A DNA stretch of 8,120 bases from Gemmatimonadaceae bacterium (GCA_025357975.1 JANYKY010000356.1:1-8120); one strand, 5' to 3'. Positions 1 to 6,250 are shown, counted from the stretch's first letter. Translations and numbers: made by a program. The notes: generated by a model from the letters alone, not told the origin.

Positions 1-1
1 G

Positions 2-82
2 GCGTCGGCGAAGGAGGGCAAGAATTACGATGAGCTCATCAACTGGATAGTCGATCTTGCGAGTGCACGATATTCCAGATAA
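2..82 (+). CDS. C-terminal fragment of an unidentified protein
   Basis: An open frame enters from the left edge and ends at TAA 80-82, giving 26 residues with a believable amphipathic composition (it contains NYDELINWIVDLA and ends ARYSR). A strong hairpin terminator starts immediately after the stop, which supports a real gene end. The fragment is too short to assign to a family, and the start and length lie outside the window. Confidence 0.5.
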   Translation, partial: ASAKEGKNYDELINWIVDLASARYSR

Positions 83-83
83 C

Positions 84-113
84 AAGAAAGCCGGCTCACG
101 GGCCGGCTTTCTT
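84..113. terminator. Bidirectional intrinsic terminator
   Basis: A perfect 12-bp stem (84-95 with 102-113) closes a 6-nt loop (96-101). The GC-rich core GCCGGC is flanked by AAGAAA on the left and TTTCTT on the right, so either strand yields a GC stem ending in a U-rich tract. It lies 1 nt past the stop of the leftmost + strand gene and 34 nt past the stop of the minus-strand histone-like gene, so it probably ends both convergent transcripts. Confidence 0.85.
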
Positions 114-147
114 GCGACTCAGTTCTACCAGCTAAGCCGGCAGACTG

Positions 148-330
148 CTAGCGGCGCTTTGCTGCTTTCTTCGCGCCCTTCTTTGCGCCGCCCTTCTTCG
201 CGGCCTTACGTCCACCCTTCTTTGCGGCCTTCTTTGCGCCGCCCTTCCTTGCACCAGCCTTCTTTGCGCCGCCTTTCTTCGCGCCGCCCTTCTTTGCTGC
301 CTTGCGTCCACCCTTTTTTGCTGCTGCCAT
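148..330 (-). CDS. Lys/Ala/Gly-rich histone H1-like DNA-binding protein (60 aa)
   Basis: The protein is built almost wholly of Lys, Ala, Gly and Arg in AAKKGG/GAKK-type repeats, beginning MAAAKKGGRKAAKKGG and ending AAKRR, with no acidic, aromatic or large hydrophobic residues. This composition is that of bacterial histone H1-like and AlgP-type tails, which bind DNA through charge and may stay disordered. A role in nucleoid compaction is inferred from composition only; RNA or ribosome binding is an alternative. The ATG at 330 was chosen because GGAG (complement of 338-341) sits 7 nt upstream. The frame is open up to 435, but the added 35 residues have quite different composition (Ser, Pro, Asp, Glu) and are probably leader. 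Residues 5-20 are repeated exactly at 37-52. The gene stands alone, with its own candidate promoter and a shared terminator. Confidence 0.8.
   Translation of the reverse strand: MAAAKKGGRKAAKKGGAKKGGAKKAGARKGGAKKAAKKGGRKAAKKGGAKKGAKKAAKRR
175..318. repeat. Internal direct repeats in the histone-like gene
   Basis: Variants of CTTCTTTGCGCCGCC recur through this stretch on the + strand. The blocks 175-222 and 271-318 encode the identical 16-residue segment (residues 37-52 and 5-20) but differ by synonymous changes, so the repeat is selected or old at the protein level rather than a very recent copy. Confidence 0.7.
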
Positions 331-671
331 GTTATCGCTCCGTGATGGAGTTGATCTCTCGCCGCTCCCCGGTGGAACCGACGACTGCTTCATTGCGTCC
401 GAGTCGGCACGCGTGATTACTAATGCACGATGCAACTATGCTTTCGTAACCACGCGCGAATATAGAAGCAACAGAAATGAGGCGCAATGAGTTTTTTACG
501 ATTTGTGACGCGGGTCATTTCAAGCAGAACACGATCACGCGCAGGTGCGTCACGCTTCGCGCGTGATTGCATACTTCCAAACTGCGGCAGTGCATGTCAG
601 CTTATCAGCGCGCGCAGGGCTGGTGATTACGTGGCGCGCGCACGACACAATAATTCGGGGTAAAGGTCAGA
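331..671. other. Intergenic region with repeated GCGTGA/TCACGC words
   Basis: This 341-nt gap separates the divergent histone-like and tdh genes. It has no convincing coding frame. It holds the minus-strand promoter candidate, the histone-gene ribosome site, and several copies of one word in both orientations: GCGTGATTAC at 411-420, TCACGC at 535-540 and 550-555, GCGTGATTGC at 561-570, and GGTGATTAC at 622-630. ATCACGCGC (534-542) and GCGCGTGAT (559-567) form a perfect 9-bp inverted repeat. No clear + strand -35/-10 pair for tdh was found. Confidence 0.5.
459..487 (-). promoter_or_regulatory. Candidate sigma-70-type promoter for the histone-like gene
   Basis: Read on the minus strand, TTGCGC (487-482) is followed by a 17-nt spacer and TATATT (464-459), each four to five matches to the consensus hexamers with ideal spacing. 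Transcription would start near 452 and leave a leader of about 120 nt before the ATG at 330. This is a pattern match only; no other good promoter was seen for this gene. Confidence 0.4.
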
Positions 672-1697
672 GTGAAAGCTCTTGTGAAGGAATCAGCGGG
701 ACCCGGCTTTGCGATGCGCGACGTCCCGGAACCACGTATCCGAGACGATGAAGTTCTGATTCGCGTCATGCGCGCGGGCGTGTGCGGCACCGACGTGCAC
801 ATCTACGACTGGGACGCGTGGGCGAGCGGGCGGTGCAAACCTCCCTTCGTCGTGGGACATGAATTTGCCGGCGAGGTGATGCAGGTGGGGCGTCTTGTCA
901 CCGATGTTCAGGAGGGTGACAGAGTTACTGCGGAGGGTCATATCGTCGATGGACGCTGCCTGTTGTGCCGCACCGGCAACGCCCACGTGTGCCCGTACAC
1001 AAAGATCATCGGCGTCGATCGCGATGGTTGCTTTGCGGAGTTCATCGCGATGCCCGCAACCAACGTATGGCACCTCGATGACGCGATAAGCTACGACATC
1101 GGCGGAATACACGATCCGATGGGAAATGCTTTTCATACGGCATTGACCGCGGAGATCCCAGGCGCGACGGTGCTCATCACCGGCTGCGGCCCAATCGGAA
1201 TTTTTGCTGTTGGGATCTGCAAAGCGGCGGGTGCATCACGCATCATCGCATCGGACGTCAATCCAAAACGGCTAGCGCTCGCGAAGCAGATGGGCGCCCA
1301 CGACGTCGTGACGCCCGCCGAAGCAGAAGGAGCGGTCAAGCGTTCGACCGACGGGCTTGGCGTCGATGTCGTCCTCGAAATGTCGGGCGTTCCGTCCGCC
1401 ATTCACCAGGCATTCGCACTCGTCAGGGTGGGCGGCAGAGTACAAATGCTCGGCATACCATCGAAACCGATCGAGATCGATCTCCCGAAAGAAGTAATCT
1501 TCAAGGGAATCACGATCTACGGAGTGGTTGGCAGGCGGATGTACGACACCTGGCATCAGATGACACGCTTCCTGAAAGCGGGCGTGTTCAATCCGGAACC
1601 GGTCATCACCCATCGTTTTCCAATGTCGGAGTTCGATGCGGCGATCGCTGCCATCAAGTCAGGCGATGCTGGTAAAGTCATTTTCGAAATCGCGTAA
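672..1697 (+). CDS. tdh: L-threonine 3-dehydrogenase
   Basis: This zinc-dependent medium-chain dehydrogenase oxidises L-threonine to 2-amino-3-oxobutyrate with NAD+, the first step of threonine breakdown to glycine and acetyl-CoA. At 341 residues it equals the E. coli enzyme in length and aligns throughout. Catalytic-zinc residues Cys38 and His63-Glu64 (GHE) are present, as are His90 of EGHI, linked to threonine specificity in the E. coli enzyme, the Rossmann motif GCGPIG (171-176), and Asp195, expected to hold the NAD ribose. The structural-zinc lobe has Cys96, Cys99 and Cys107, but the usual first cysteine (position 93) is Asp. Start GTG 672 is set by homology (MKALVKE) and an AAGG at 663-666, 5 nt upstream. 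kbl follows after 12 nt, which supports this substrate over sorbitol or other polyols. Confidence 0.93.
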   Translation: MKALVKESAGPGFAMRDVPEPRIRDDEVLIRVMRAGVCGTDVHIYDWDAWASGRCKPPFVVGHEFAGEVMQVGRLVTDVQEGDRVTAEGHIVDGRCLLCRTGNAHVCPYTKIIGVDRDGCFAEFIAMPATNVWHLDDAISYDIGGIHDPMGNAFHTALTAEIPGATVLITGCGPIGIFAVGICKAAGASRIIASDVNPKRLALAKQMGAHDVVTPAEAEGAVKRSTDGLGVDVVLEMSGVPSAIHQAFALVRVGGRVQMLGIPSKPIEIDLPKEVIFKGITIYGVVGRRMYDTWHQMTRFLKAGVFNPEPVITHRFPMSEFDAAIAAIKSGDAGKVIFEIA

Positions 1698-1700
1698 AAA

Positions 1701-1707
1701 GGGGAAG
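1701..1707 (+). promoter_or_regulatory. Ribosome binding site of kbl
   Basis: GGGGAAG lies in the 12-nt gap after the tdh stop, 2-5 nt before GTG 1710. It fixes the GTG as the kbl start and allows translation of both genes from one mRNA. Confidence 0.6.
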
Positions 1708-1709
1708 AC

Positions 1710-2915
1710 GTGGCACTCAACACAAATTTCGATGCTGACCTCAGGCGTTCCATCGATCAGCTAAAAGCCGACAAGGTCTACAAGCGCCTGAACTATCTCG
1801 ATTCTCCGCAATCATCGCGAGTGACGATGGAGGGCCGGGGCGAAGTCCTGATCCTCTCTTCCAACAACTATCTCGGCCTGTGTTCGGAACCGGAAGTGAT
1901 TCAGGCTGGAGTGGACGGCCTCAACAGATATGGCGCTGGCACCGGCAGCGTGCGGTTTATCTGCGGAACCTTCACCGTTCATCGCGAGCTCGAGTCGGCG
2001 ATCGCGCGGCTTGCTGGCACCGAGGCATCGCTTTCGTACGTGTCGGCCTGGAACGCCAACGAAGGATTCACGGCGACCATAGTCGAGCAGGGAGACTTCG
2101 TTGTGTCCGACGCGTTGAACCATGCGTCGATCATCGACTCGTTGCGCCTGGCAAAGGCGATCACCAAATGCACGACCGGAGTTTACGCGCACTCGGATAT
2201 GTCCGATCTGACCGCGAAGCTCGAAACAGCGCGTGACGCAAAACGCAGAATCATCTGGACGGACGGGATCTTCTCGATGGAGGGGAGCATCGCCAAGCTG
2301 CCTGACATTCTGGAGATTGCGCGTAAGTACGACGCGGTCGTCGTCATGGACGACTCACACGCGACGGGTGTGCTTGGCGAAAACGGCAGAGGCACCGCCG
2401 AACATTATGGAGTGCTCGGAGAAGTCGATGTGATCACATCGACACTTGGAAAGGCCCTTGGCGGCGCGGCGGGCGGGTTCGTCGCTGGTCCTGCATCACT
2501 GTGCGACATGCTCACACAGCGGTCGCGCCCGCAGCTTTTCTCAAACGCGCTGCCGCCTACAGTGGCAGCTAGCTCACTCGCTGCAATAGAATTTCTCACT
2601 GCGCGTCCGGATCGCGTCAAGAAGCTGCGCGACAACGCGCTCTATTTCCGCGGGCAAATCACCGAGGCGGGATTCAAGCCACTACCCGGCGAGACTCCGA
2701 TTATTCCTATCATAGTGGGCGAAACCGCGACGGCCATCCAGATGAGTGACATGTTGCTGGAGGAAGGCGTCTTTGTTACGGGATTCGGGTTTCCGGTTGT
2801 ACCGCAGGGCCAGGCGCGGGTTCGTTGCCAGCTCAGTGCGGCACATTCGCGCGACGATATCGACGAAGCGATCACCGCTTTCAAGACCGTCGGCAGGAAG
2901 CTCGGAATAATCTGA
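1710..2915 (+). CDS. kbl: Glycine C-acetyltransferase (2-amino-3-ketobutyrate CoA ligase)
   Basis: This PLP-dependent alpha-oxoamine synthase cleaves 2-amino-3-oxobutyrate with CoA to glycine and acetyl-CoA, taking the unstable product of Tdh. Its 401 residues match the family (about 398). Visible residues are the PLP lysine Lys248 in TSTLGKALGG, Asp214 and His217 in DDSHATG, expected to bind the pyridine ring and O3' of PLP, and His138 in LNHASIID, which should stack on the ring. The Lys-His spacing of 31 is the same as in E. coli Kbl (213 to 244). The related enzyme BioF is the main alternative, but MEGSIAKLPDI, DSHATG and the position 12 nt after tdh favour Kbl. The gene order tdh-kbl is the reverse of E. 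coli kbl-tdh. The start is GTG with a GGGGAAG site. Confidence 0.94.
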   Translation: MALNTNFDADLRRSIDQLKADKVYKRLNYLDSPQSSRVTMEGRGEVLILSSNNYLGLCSEPEVIQAGVDGLNRYGAGTGSVRFICGTFTVHRELESAIARLAGTEASLSYVSAWNANEGFTATIVEQGDFVVSDALNHASIIDSLRLAKAITKCTTGVYAHSDMSDLTAKLETARDAKRRIIWTDGIFSMEGSIAKLPDILEIARKYDAVVVMDDSHATGVLGENGRGTAEHYGVLGEVDVITSTLGKALGGAAGGFVAGPASLCDMLTQRSRPQLFSNALPPTVAASSLAAIEFLTARPDRVKKLRDNALYFRGQITEAGFKPLPGETPIIPIIVGETATAIQMSDMLLEEGVFVTGFGFPVVPQGQARVRCQLSAAHSRDDIDEAITAFKTVGRKLGII

Positions 2916-2985
2916 GAATCGTGTGACTTTCCCCGGTCGCACCAACGGCCGGTAGATCGACGCTCCCGGCAGGGGCATTGTTACA

Positions 2986-3645
2986 ATGAGAAAGACAAGT
3001 TTGTTCGTCGTTGCGATCACGACAGCAGCAGCGACGCTCGCGCCCGTTTCGGCCTCAGCTCAAAGGCCGCGCGACTTCGATGACTCGTGGTTCTGGGGAG
3101 CAAAGGCCGGAGTGTCGACCTACTCTCCGACGCTAGGCAGCAGTCAGTCCACTGCAACCTATGGCCTGGAATGGCTCATCACGCGAACGCGTGGAGGGCT
3201 CTACGTTTCTGGCGACGAATCGAATGTCTCCGCGATTTCCGCGGTCCTCGATCCCGGCGCATCGGGCGGTTTTCGCTCGGTGAATGTGCACAAGCTGAGA
3301 CGAGTCGGCTTTGCTGCTCTCGCTTTTCCGTGGTCGTTCGGACGGCTTCGTCCTTACGCGGGACTTGGACTGATGGTCAGCGTCATTGGTGATGCCACGC
3401 CAGTGATGGGTTCGTCCGAGACCAGTTTGGACGCGGCAGTCTCGCAACGCATTCGAGAGCGCAGCAGTCAGTCCGGGCTTCTTGGGATGGCCGGCCTGCA
3501 GATGCAATTTCACAAGCTCGCGATTTTCGGTCAGGCTTCCGTTTCACCGAGCAGCTCGGATTTTCTCCTGAACAACAGCGCGCTCGGATTTTTCGAGGGC
3601 GGCGTGCGTTACAATTTTGGCACCTCGAGAGAAGGCCTTCATTAG
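2986..3645 (+). CDS. Secreted, probably outer-membrane beta-barrel protein of unknown family
   Basis: The 219-residue protein begins with a clear Sec signal peptide: MRK, a hydrophobic core at about 5-20, and cleavage expected after Ala25 in ASA|QR. The mature part has alternating hydrophobic/polar strands with many glycines and aromatics (WFWGAKAGVSTY, FGRLRPYAGLGLMVSV, LAIFGQASVS), and the last strand FFEGGVRYNF near the C-terminus resembles small eight-stranded barrels. The odd feature is that 9 residues follow the terminal Phe (GTSREGLH region), unlike typical barrel proteins that end in Phe. I do not recognise the family, and substrate or role cannot be stated. AGGGG at 2971-2975 precedes ATG 2986 by 10 nt. 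It lies 70 nt after kbl, so it may be read through from that operon, but no functional link is evident. Its stop overlaps that of the convergent mpg gene. Confidence 0.75.
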   Translation: MRKTSLFVVAITTAAATLAPVSASAQRPRDFDDSWFWGAKAGVSTYSPTLGSSQSTATYGLEWLITRTRGGLYVSGDESNVSAISAVLDPGASGGFRSVNVHKLRRVGFAALAFPWSFGRLRPYAGLGLMVSVIGDATPVMGSSETSLDAAVSQRIRERSSQSGLLGMAGLQMQFHKLAIFGQASVSPSSSDFLLNNSALGFFEGGVRYNFGTSREGLH

Positions 3646-3653
3646 GCAGGCCT
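3633..3653. other. Hairpin around the overlapping stop codons of the convergent pair
   Basis: AGGCCT at 3633-3638 and again at 3648-3653 can pair as a 6-bp stem with a 9-nt loop on either strand. The loop holds TTAG, where the TAG of the + strand gene (3643-3645) and the TAA of mpg (complement of 3642-3644) overlap. There is no U-tract, so intrinsic termination is doubtful. Confidence 0.35.
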
Positions 3654-4265
3654 GATTCCCGCGCGCTGACTCCGCGCGCGCGAGAATCGCGAGACATATT
3701 CGTTGTCCCGGATGATGTAACGCAGTGGCCAATCGACCGCTCGCGTTATGCCGATGCGCGGCGTCGTGATAATCTCGTCGCTCGTGATGCGCGGCCCCTC
3801 GCGTATCACGAGCGGCTTCCTCTGCAGGGCGAGCCCGTTCATCGCACCAGTGATGCCGAGCGCCTCACAGAGCTTGCCAGGGCCATTGGTGAGGTTCGTG
3901 TCGCGCGTCGGCTCGCCCCTTCGATCTTTCATCCGCCGAATGCCGCTGAGCGGCTGGAGAGCGCGGATGAGAACCGCACTGGGTAATCCTTCTTCTCGTG
4001 TCACTGCGTTGACGCACCAGTGAACACCGTAGATAAAGTAGACGTACGAAATTCCTGGTGGACCATAGAGCGGAGCGGTGCGATTTGTTCTTCCCGCGGC
4101 CGCATGGCAGGCTGCATCGTGCTCACCGATGTAGGCTTCGGTTTCGACGATCATCCCGCTGGCAATTCCATTCCCGGTGCGACATTCGAGAACTGATCCG
4201 AGCAATTCCCGGGCGACTATTTCTGTTTCGCGATTGTAGAAATCGCGCGGTAAAATTCTACCCAT
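3642..4265 (-). CDS. mpg: 3-methyladenine DNA glycosylase (AAG/MPG family)
   Basis: This monofunctional base-excision repair enzyme removes alkylated purines such as 3-methyladenine from DNA. Its 207 residues span the whole AAG fold. LPRDFY at the N-terminus is the usual family opening. VETEAY (40-45) carries Glu43, equivalent to the water-activating Glu125 of human AAG, and Tyr45, equivalent to Tyr127. His54 matches His136, and LIRALQP (99-105) has Arg101, matching Arg182. GPPGISYVYFIYG (68-80) and NGPGKLC (127-133) are further family blocks. ATG 4265 is fixed by LPRDFY starting at residue 5, yet no Shine-Dalgarno sequence precedes it; instead there is a 10-bp GC hairpin. It lies 42 nt downstream of the NYN gene on the same strand and may share its transcript. 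The 3' end overlaps the convergent gene by 4 nt. Confidence 0.93.
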   Translation of the reverse strand: MGRILPRDFYNRETEIVARELLGSVLECRTGNGIASGMIVETEAYIGEHDAACHAAAGRTNRTAPLYGPPGISYVYFIYGVHWCVNAVTREEGLPSAVLIRALQPLSGIRRMKDRRGEPTRDTNLTNGPGKLCEALGITGAMNGLALQRKPLVIREGPRITSDEIITTPRIGITRAVDWPLRYIIRDNEYVSRFSRARSQRAGIRPA

Positions 4266-4275
4266 CTGGAAGCAC

Positions 4276-4301
4276 GGCCCGCGCGTGTTACCGCGCGGGC
4301 C
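4276..4301 (-). other. GC-only hairpin between the NYN gene and mpg
   Basis: GGCCCGCGCG (4276-4285) pairs perfectly with CGCGCGGGCC (4292-4301) around a 6-nt loop. It begins 6 nt after the NYN stop codon and ends 10 nt before the mpg ATG. No T-run follows on the minus strand, so it is not a standard intrinsic terminator. It could act as an mRNA-stabilising element, a weak attenuator, or a structure affecting mpg translation. Confidence 0.55.
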
Positions 4302-4307
4302 ATACGA

Positions 4308-6209
4308 TCAGCTTTCGGAGTCTGAATTGGCAGCTGTCTTCGCCGCCGTTTTCTTGCGCGCCCCGCGAGCGGGCCGCTTTGCTGCGGCGGATGAAGGTGC
4401 TGCGGATTTCGCAGCCTTCTTCGCGGTTCCAGCGCGCTTGCGAGCGGTCTTCGCTGCGGTCGCTGGCTTTGGCTCTTCGGCTGACAGAACCAGCTGTTCG
4501 GCGCCCGGAACTGTCGCAACAGCAGGCGCAGGCGCTGCTGAAGCTGCAGCGGGCCTGACACCCACGGCACCAAGATTCAAAAGATGCGCGGGCATCTCGC
4601 CCTTTCCACTCATTGGACCGCGTCCAATTCCTCGCGCACCCATTCCGCGTTGCACTGGTACAACCGCCTTTGGAGCCGGCGCGTTTGCCGTTGCCGCCGC
4701 TTCGAGCTGGCGATCCACGGGTGCCGCCGCAACAGCGGATGCAACTTCGAAATCACTTCCGCGACGCCGGAGATCGATGATGTCGCCGTCATGCGCGTCG
4801 TGCAGAATTCGAAGGAAGTTTCTCTCGTTCAGGCTTTCGCTATCGCGTCCGAGAAGGCTTCTGGCGGCCGTGCGTACCGCAGTTGCTGGTGCCGCAGCTT
4901 CGCCCTTTACAACCGATGCGACAGCACGTTTGACGAGGTCGAACGCCTCGTCGCGAGTCAGCCTGATACCAGCAGATCCGATTTCGGACGCAGCGGAAGA
5001 CGCACGCGTCTCGATGACAGGTGCAGGCCGCGAAGCCGGGGGAACTGTTGTCGGTTCCGCTTCGCTCTGTTGTACTGGCGGCTGTTCTGATGCGGCTGCG
5101 CTGGCTGCTGCCTCAAGCCGTGCGCCGCGCGGAACGCGATCCTCGCGATCTCTTCCTCGTGCGCCACGACGTCCGCGTCGCACACGCTCGGGTACCTCTT
5201 CGGCATCAACTGGCTGGGTGGTTTCGCCGACGGACGTCCCAGACGACGCCGTTGCGAGCGGGATATCAACTGCATCGCCGGTGGCGCTCGCCGCATCGCG
5301 TGGAGCGTCCACTTCGAGCTGGCCGTTTTCGAGTTTCGTGAGTGACAACAATCCGCGTTTGGCCGCCTCGGTCACGAACAGCGAGAACTTCGACTTGCCC
5401 ACATCCTTCTCATCGAACGAGCTGTCGATCTGCTGCATCACCTGCTTGAGGCGATCGGCGCGCATGACGTCGCCGTTACGCTTCATCCGCTGGATCGCTT
5501 CTGTAACAAGCTCCCACGGATCGTGCTTGACGATTTCTTCGTCGCTGTTCTTCACCAGCCCGGCGAGCGCGTTGTATGAGTAGTACTCGTCGCAGTTCAT
5601 CACGAGCAGGTCGCTCGAAGACTCGCGGATGCCGACGCCGATCACGTACTTACCGTACTCTTTCAGCTTGATGACGAGGCTCGAGAAATCGGAGTCGCCG
5701 GAAAGCAGAATGAACGTTCCAATCTCCGGGCGGACGAACACGAGCTCGAGCGCATCGATCGCGAGACGAATGTCCGTGGCGTTCTTCTTCGCGGATCCGT
5801 AGGCCGGCGCCATGATCATGTCGATCGATGATTCGGCAAGCGGCACGATGTACTGCGGGTAACGTCTCCAGTCTGCGTAGGCTCGCTGGACTGAAACCTT
5901 TCCCTTGATGATGTCAGAGGAGAGGAGGTTCTTGAGCTCCACCTGGAGGTCCGACCGAATTCCCATCGTGACGTTGTCGAAGTCGATGAGAAGTGCTGCA
6001 TTTGGTGCGTGGTGAATCGTGTGGGTTCCCAGGTTCTGCTGCTGGGGCATTGCCTGCGGCCCTCTGTGGATCGGGGCGACCGGACGTCGCGGCGCTGAGG
6101 GCGCGATCCGGGATGGACGAAATGGCATTGAATGTTGTGTGTAGTACGCGGTCGCTGGCCGCGCATTCTGCGCGACGATTGTTGCGAGCCGGATGTGATC
6201 CCGCGGCAT
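4308..6209 (-). CDS. NYN-domain (PIN-like ribonuclease) protein with two OST-HTH/LOTUS-like modules and a histone-like tail
   Basis: This is probably a cytoplasmic RNA-directed protein. Using start 6209 (633 aa), the NYN/DUF88 domain spans about 69-220, with the acidic metal-site residues Asp76 and Asp78 (LLIDFDN), Asp146 (NATDIRLA), and Asp172 and Asp174 (LLSGDSDF), so the nuclease centre appears intact. An OST-HTH/LOTUS-type winged helix, a likely RNA-binding module, follows at about 229-300, and a more diverged second copy at about 415-490. Linkers are disordered: Arg-rich at 342-364 and Gly/Arg-rich at 521-536. The tail (580-628) is a Lys/Ala repeat like the H1-like protein at 148-330. 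The start is uncertain: 6209 keeps the longest frame with similar codon use, 6128 has no ribosome site, and 6050 has AGAGGG about 9 nt upstream and begins 16 residues before the NYN domain. Its substrate is unknown. mpg follows after 42 nt. Confidence 0.85.
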   Translation of the reverse strand: MPRDHIRLATIVAQNARPATAYYTQHSMPFRPSRIAPSAPRRPVAPIHRGPQAMPQQQNLGTHTIHHAPNAALLIDFDNVTMGIRSDLQVELKNLLSSDIIKGKVSVQRAYADWRRYPQYIVPLAESSIDMIMAPAYGSAKKNATDIRLAIDALELVFVRPEIGTFILLSGDSDFSSLVIKLKEYGKYVIGVGIRESSSDLLVMNCDEYYSYNALAGLVKNSDEEIVKHDPWELVTEAIQRMKRNGDVMRADRLKQVMQQIDSSFDEKDVGKSKFSLFVTEAAKRGLLSLTKLENGQLEVDAPRDAASATGDAVDIPLATASSGTSVGETTQPVDAEEVPERVRRGRRGARGRDREDRVPRGARLEAAASAAASEQPPVQQSEAEPTTVPPASRPAPVIETRASSAASEIGSAGIRLTRDEAFDLVKRAVASVVKGEAAAPATAVRTAARSLLGRDSESLNERNFLRILHDAHDGDIIDLRRRGSDFEVASAVAAAPVDRQLEAAATANAPAPKAVVPVQRGMGARGIGRGPMSGKGEMPAHLLNLGAVGVRPAAASAAPAPAVATVPGAEQLVLSAEEPKPATAAKTARKRAGTAKKAAKSAAPSSAAAKRPARGARKKTAAKTAANSDSES

Positions 6210-6250
6210 CGTGCCCCGGGGAACGCGTCTTCAGGTCAAGTCGGGCCGCT

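Noticed and set aside
160..325. Repeats read as a possible CRISPR array
   Set aside because: The units are short, imperfect, unequally spaced and explained by repetitive Lys/Ala/Gly codons; there are no unique spacers.
57..416. A + strand frame opposite the histone-like gene, rich in Ser/Arg/Pro/Leu repeats
   Set aside because: Its repeats are the complement of Lys/Ala codons, it runs through the terminator, and no ribosome site is seen.
331..435. N-terminal extension of the histone-like protein to an ATG at 435
   Set aside because: The added residues have a different composition and GGAG is well placed for the ATG at 330.
545..751. A 68-codon + strand frame ahead of tdh
   Set aside because: It overlaps the tdh start in another frame and has no recognisable domain; the region looks regulatory.
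672..1697. Sorbitol or butanediol dehydrogenase as the identity of this gene
   Set aside because: Length, His90 in EGHI, and the kbl neighbour fit threonine dehydrogenase.
1710..2915. BioF (8-amino-7-oxononanoate synthase) as the identity of this gene
   Set aside because: The DSHATG and MEGSIAKLPDI blocks and the direct link to tdh point to Kbl, and no other biotin gene is present.
4285..5583. A 432-codon + strand open frame opposite the NYN gene
   Set aside because: It is Ala/Ser/Arg-rich with no domain and lies wholly antisense to a gene with intact NYN motifs. High GC makes long antisense frames common.
3642..6209. NYN gene plus mpg as a defence island
   Set aside because: mpg is a housekeeping repair gene, and no toxin-antitoxin, phage or mobile genes are nearby. 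Shared strand and a 42-nt gap are not enough for a defence claim.
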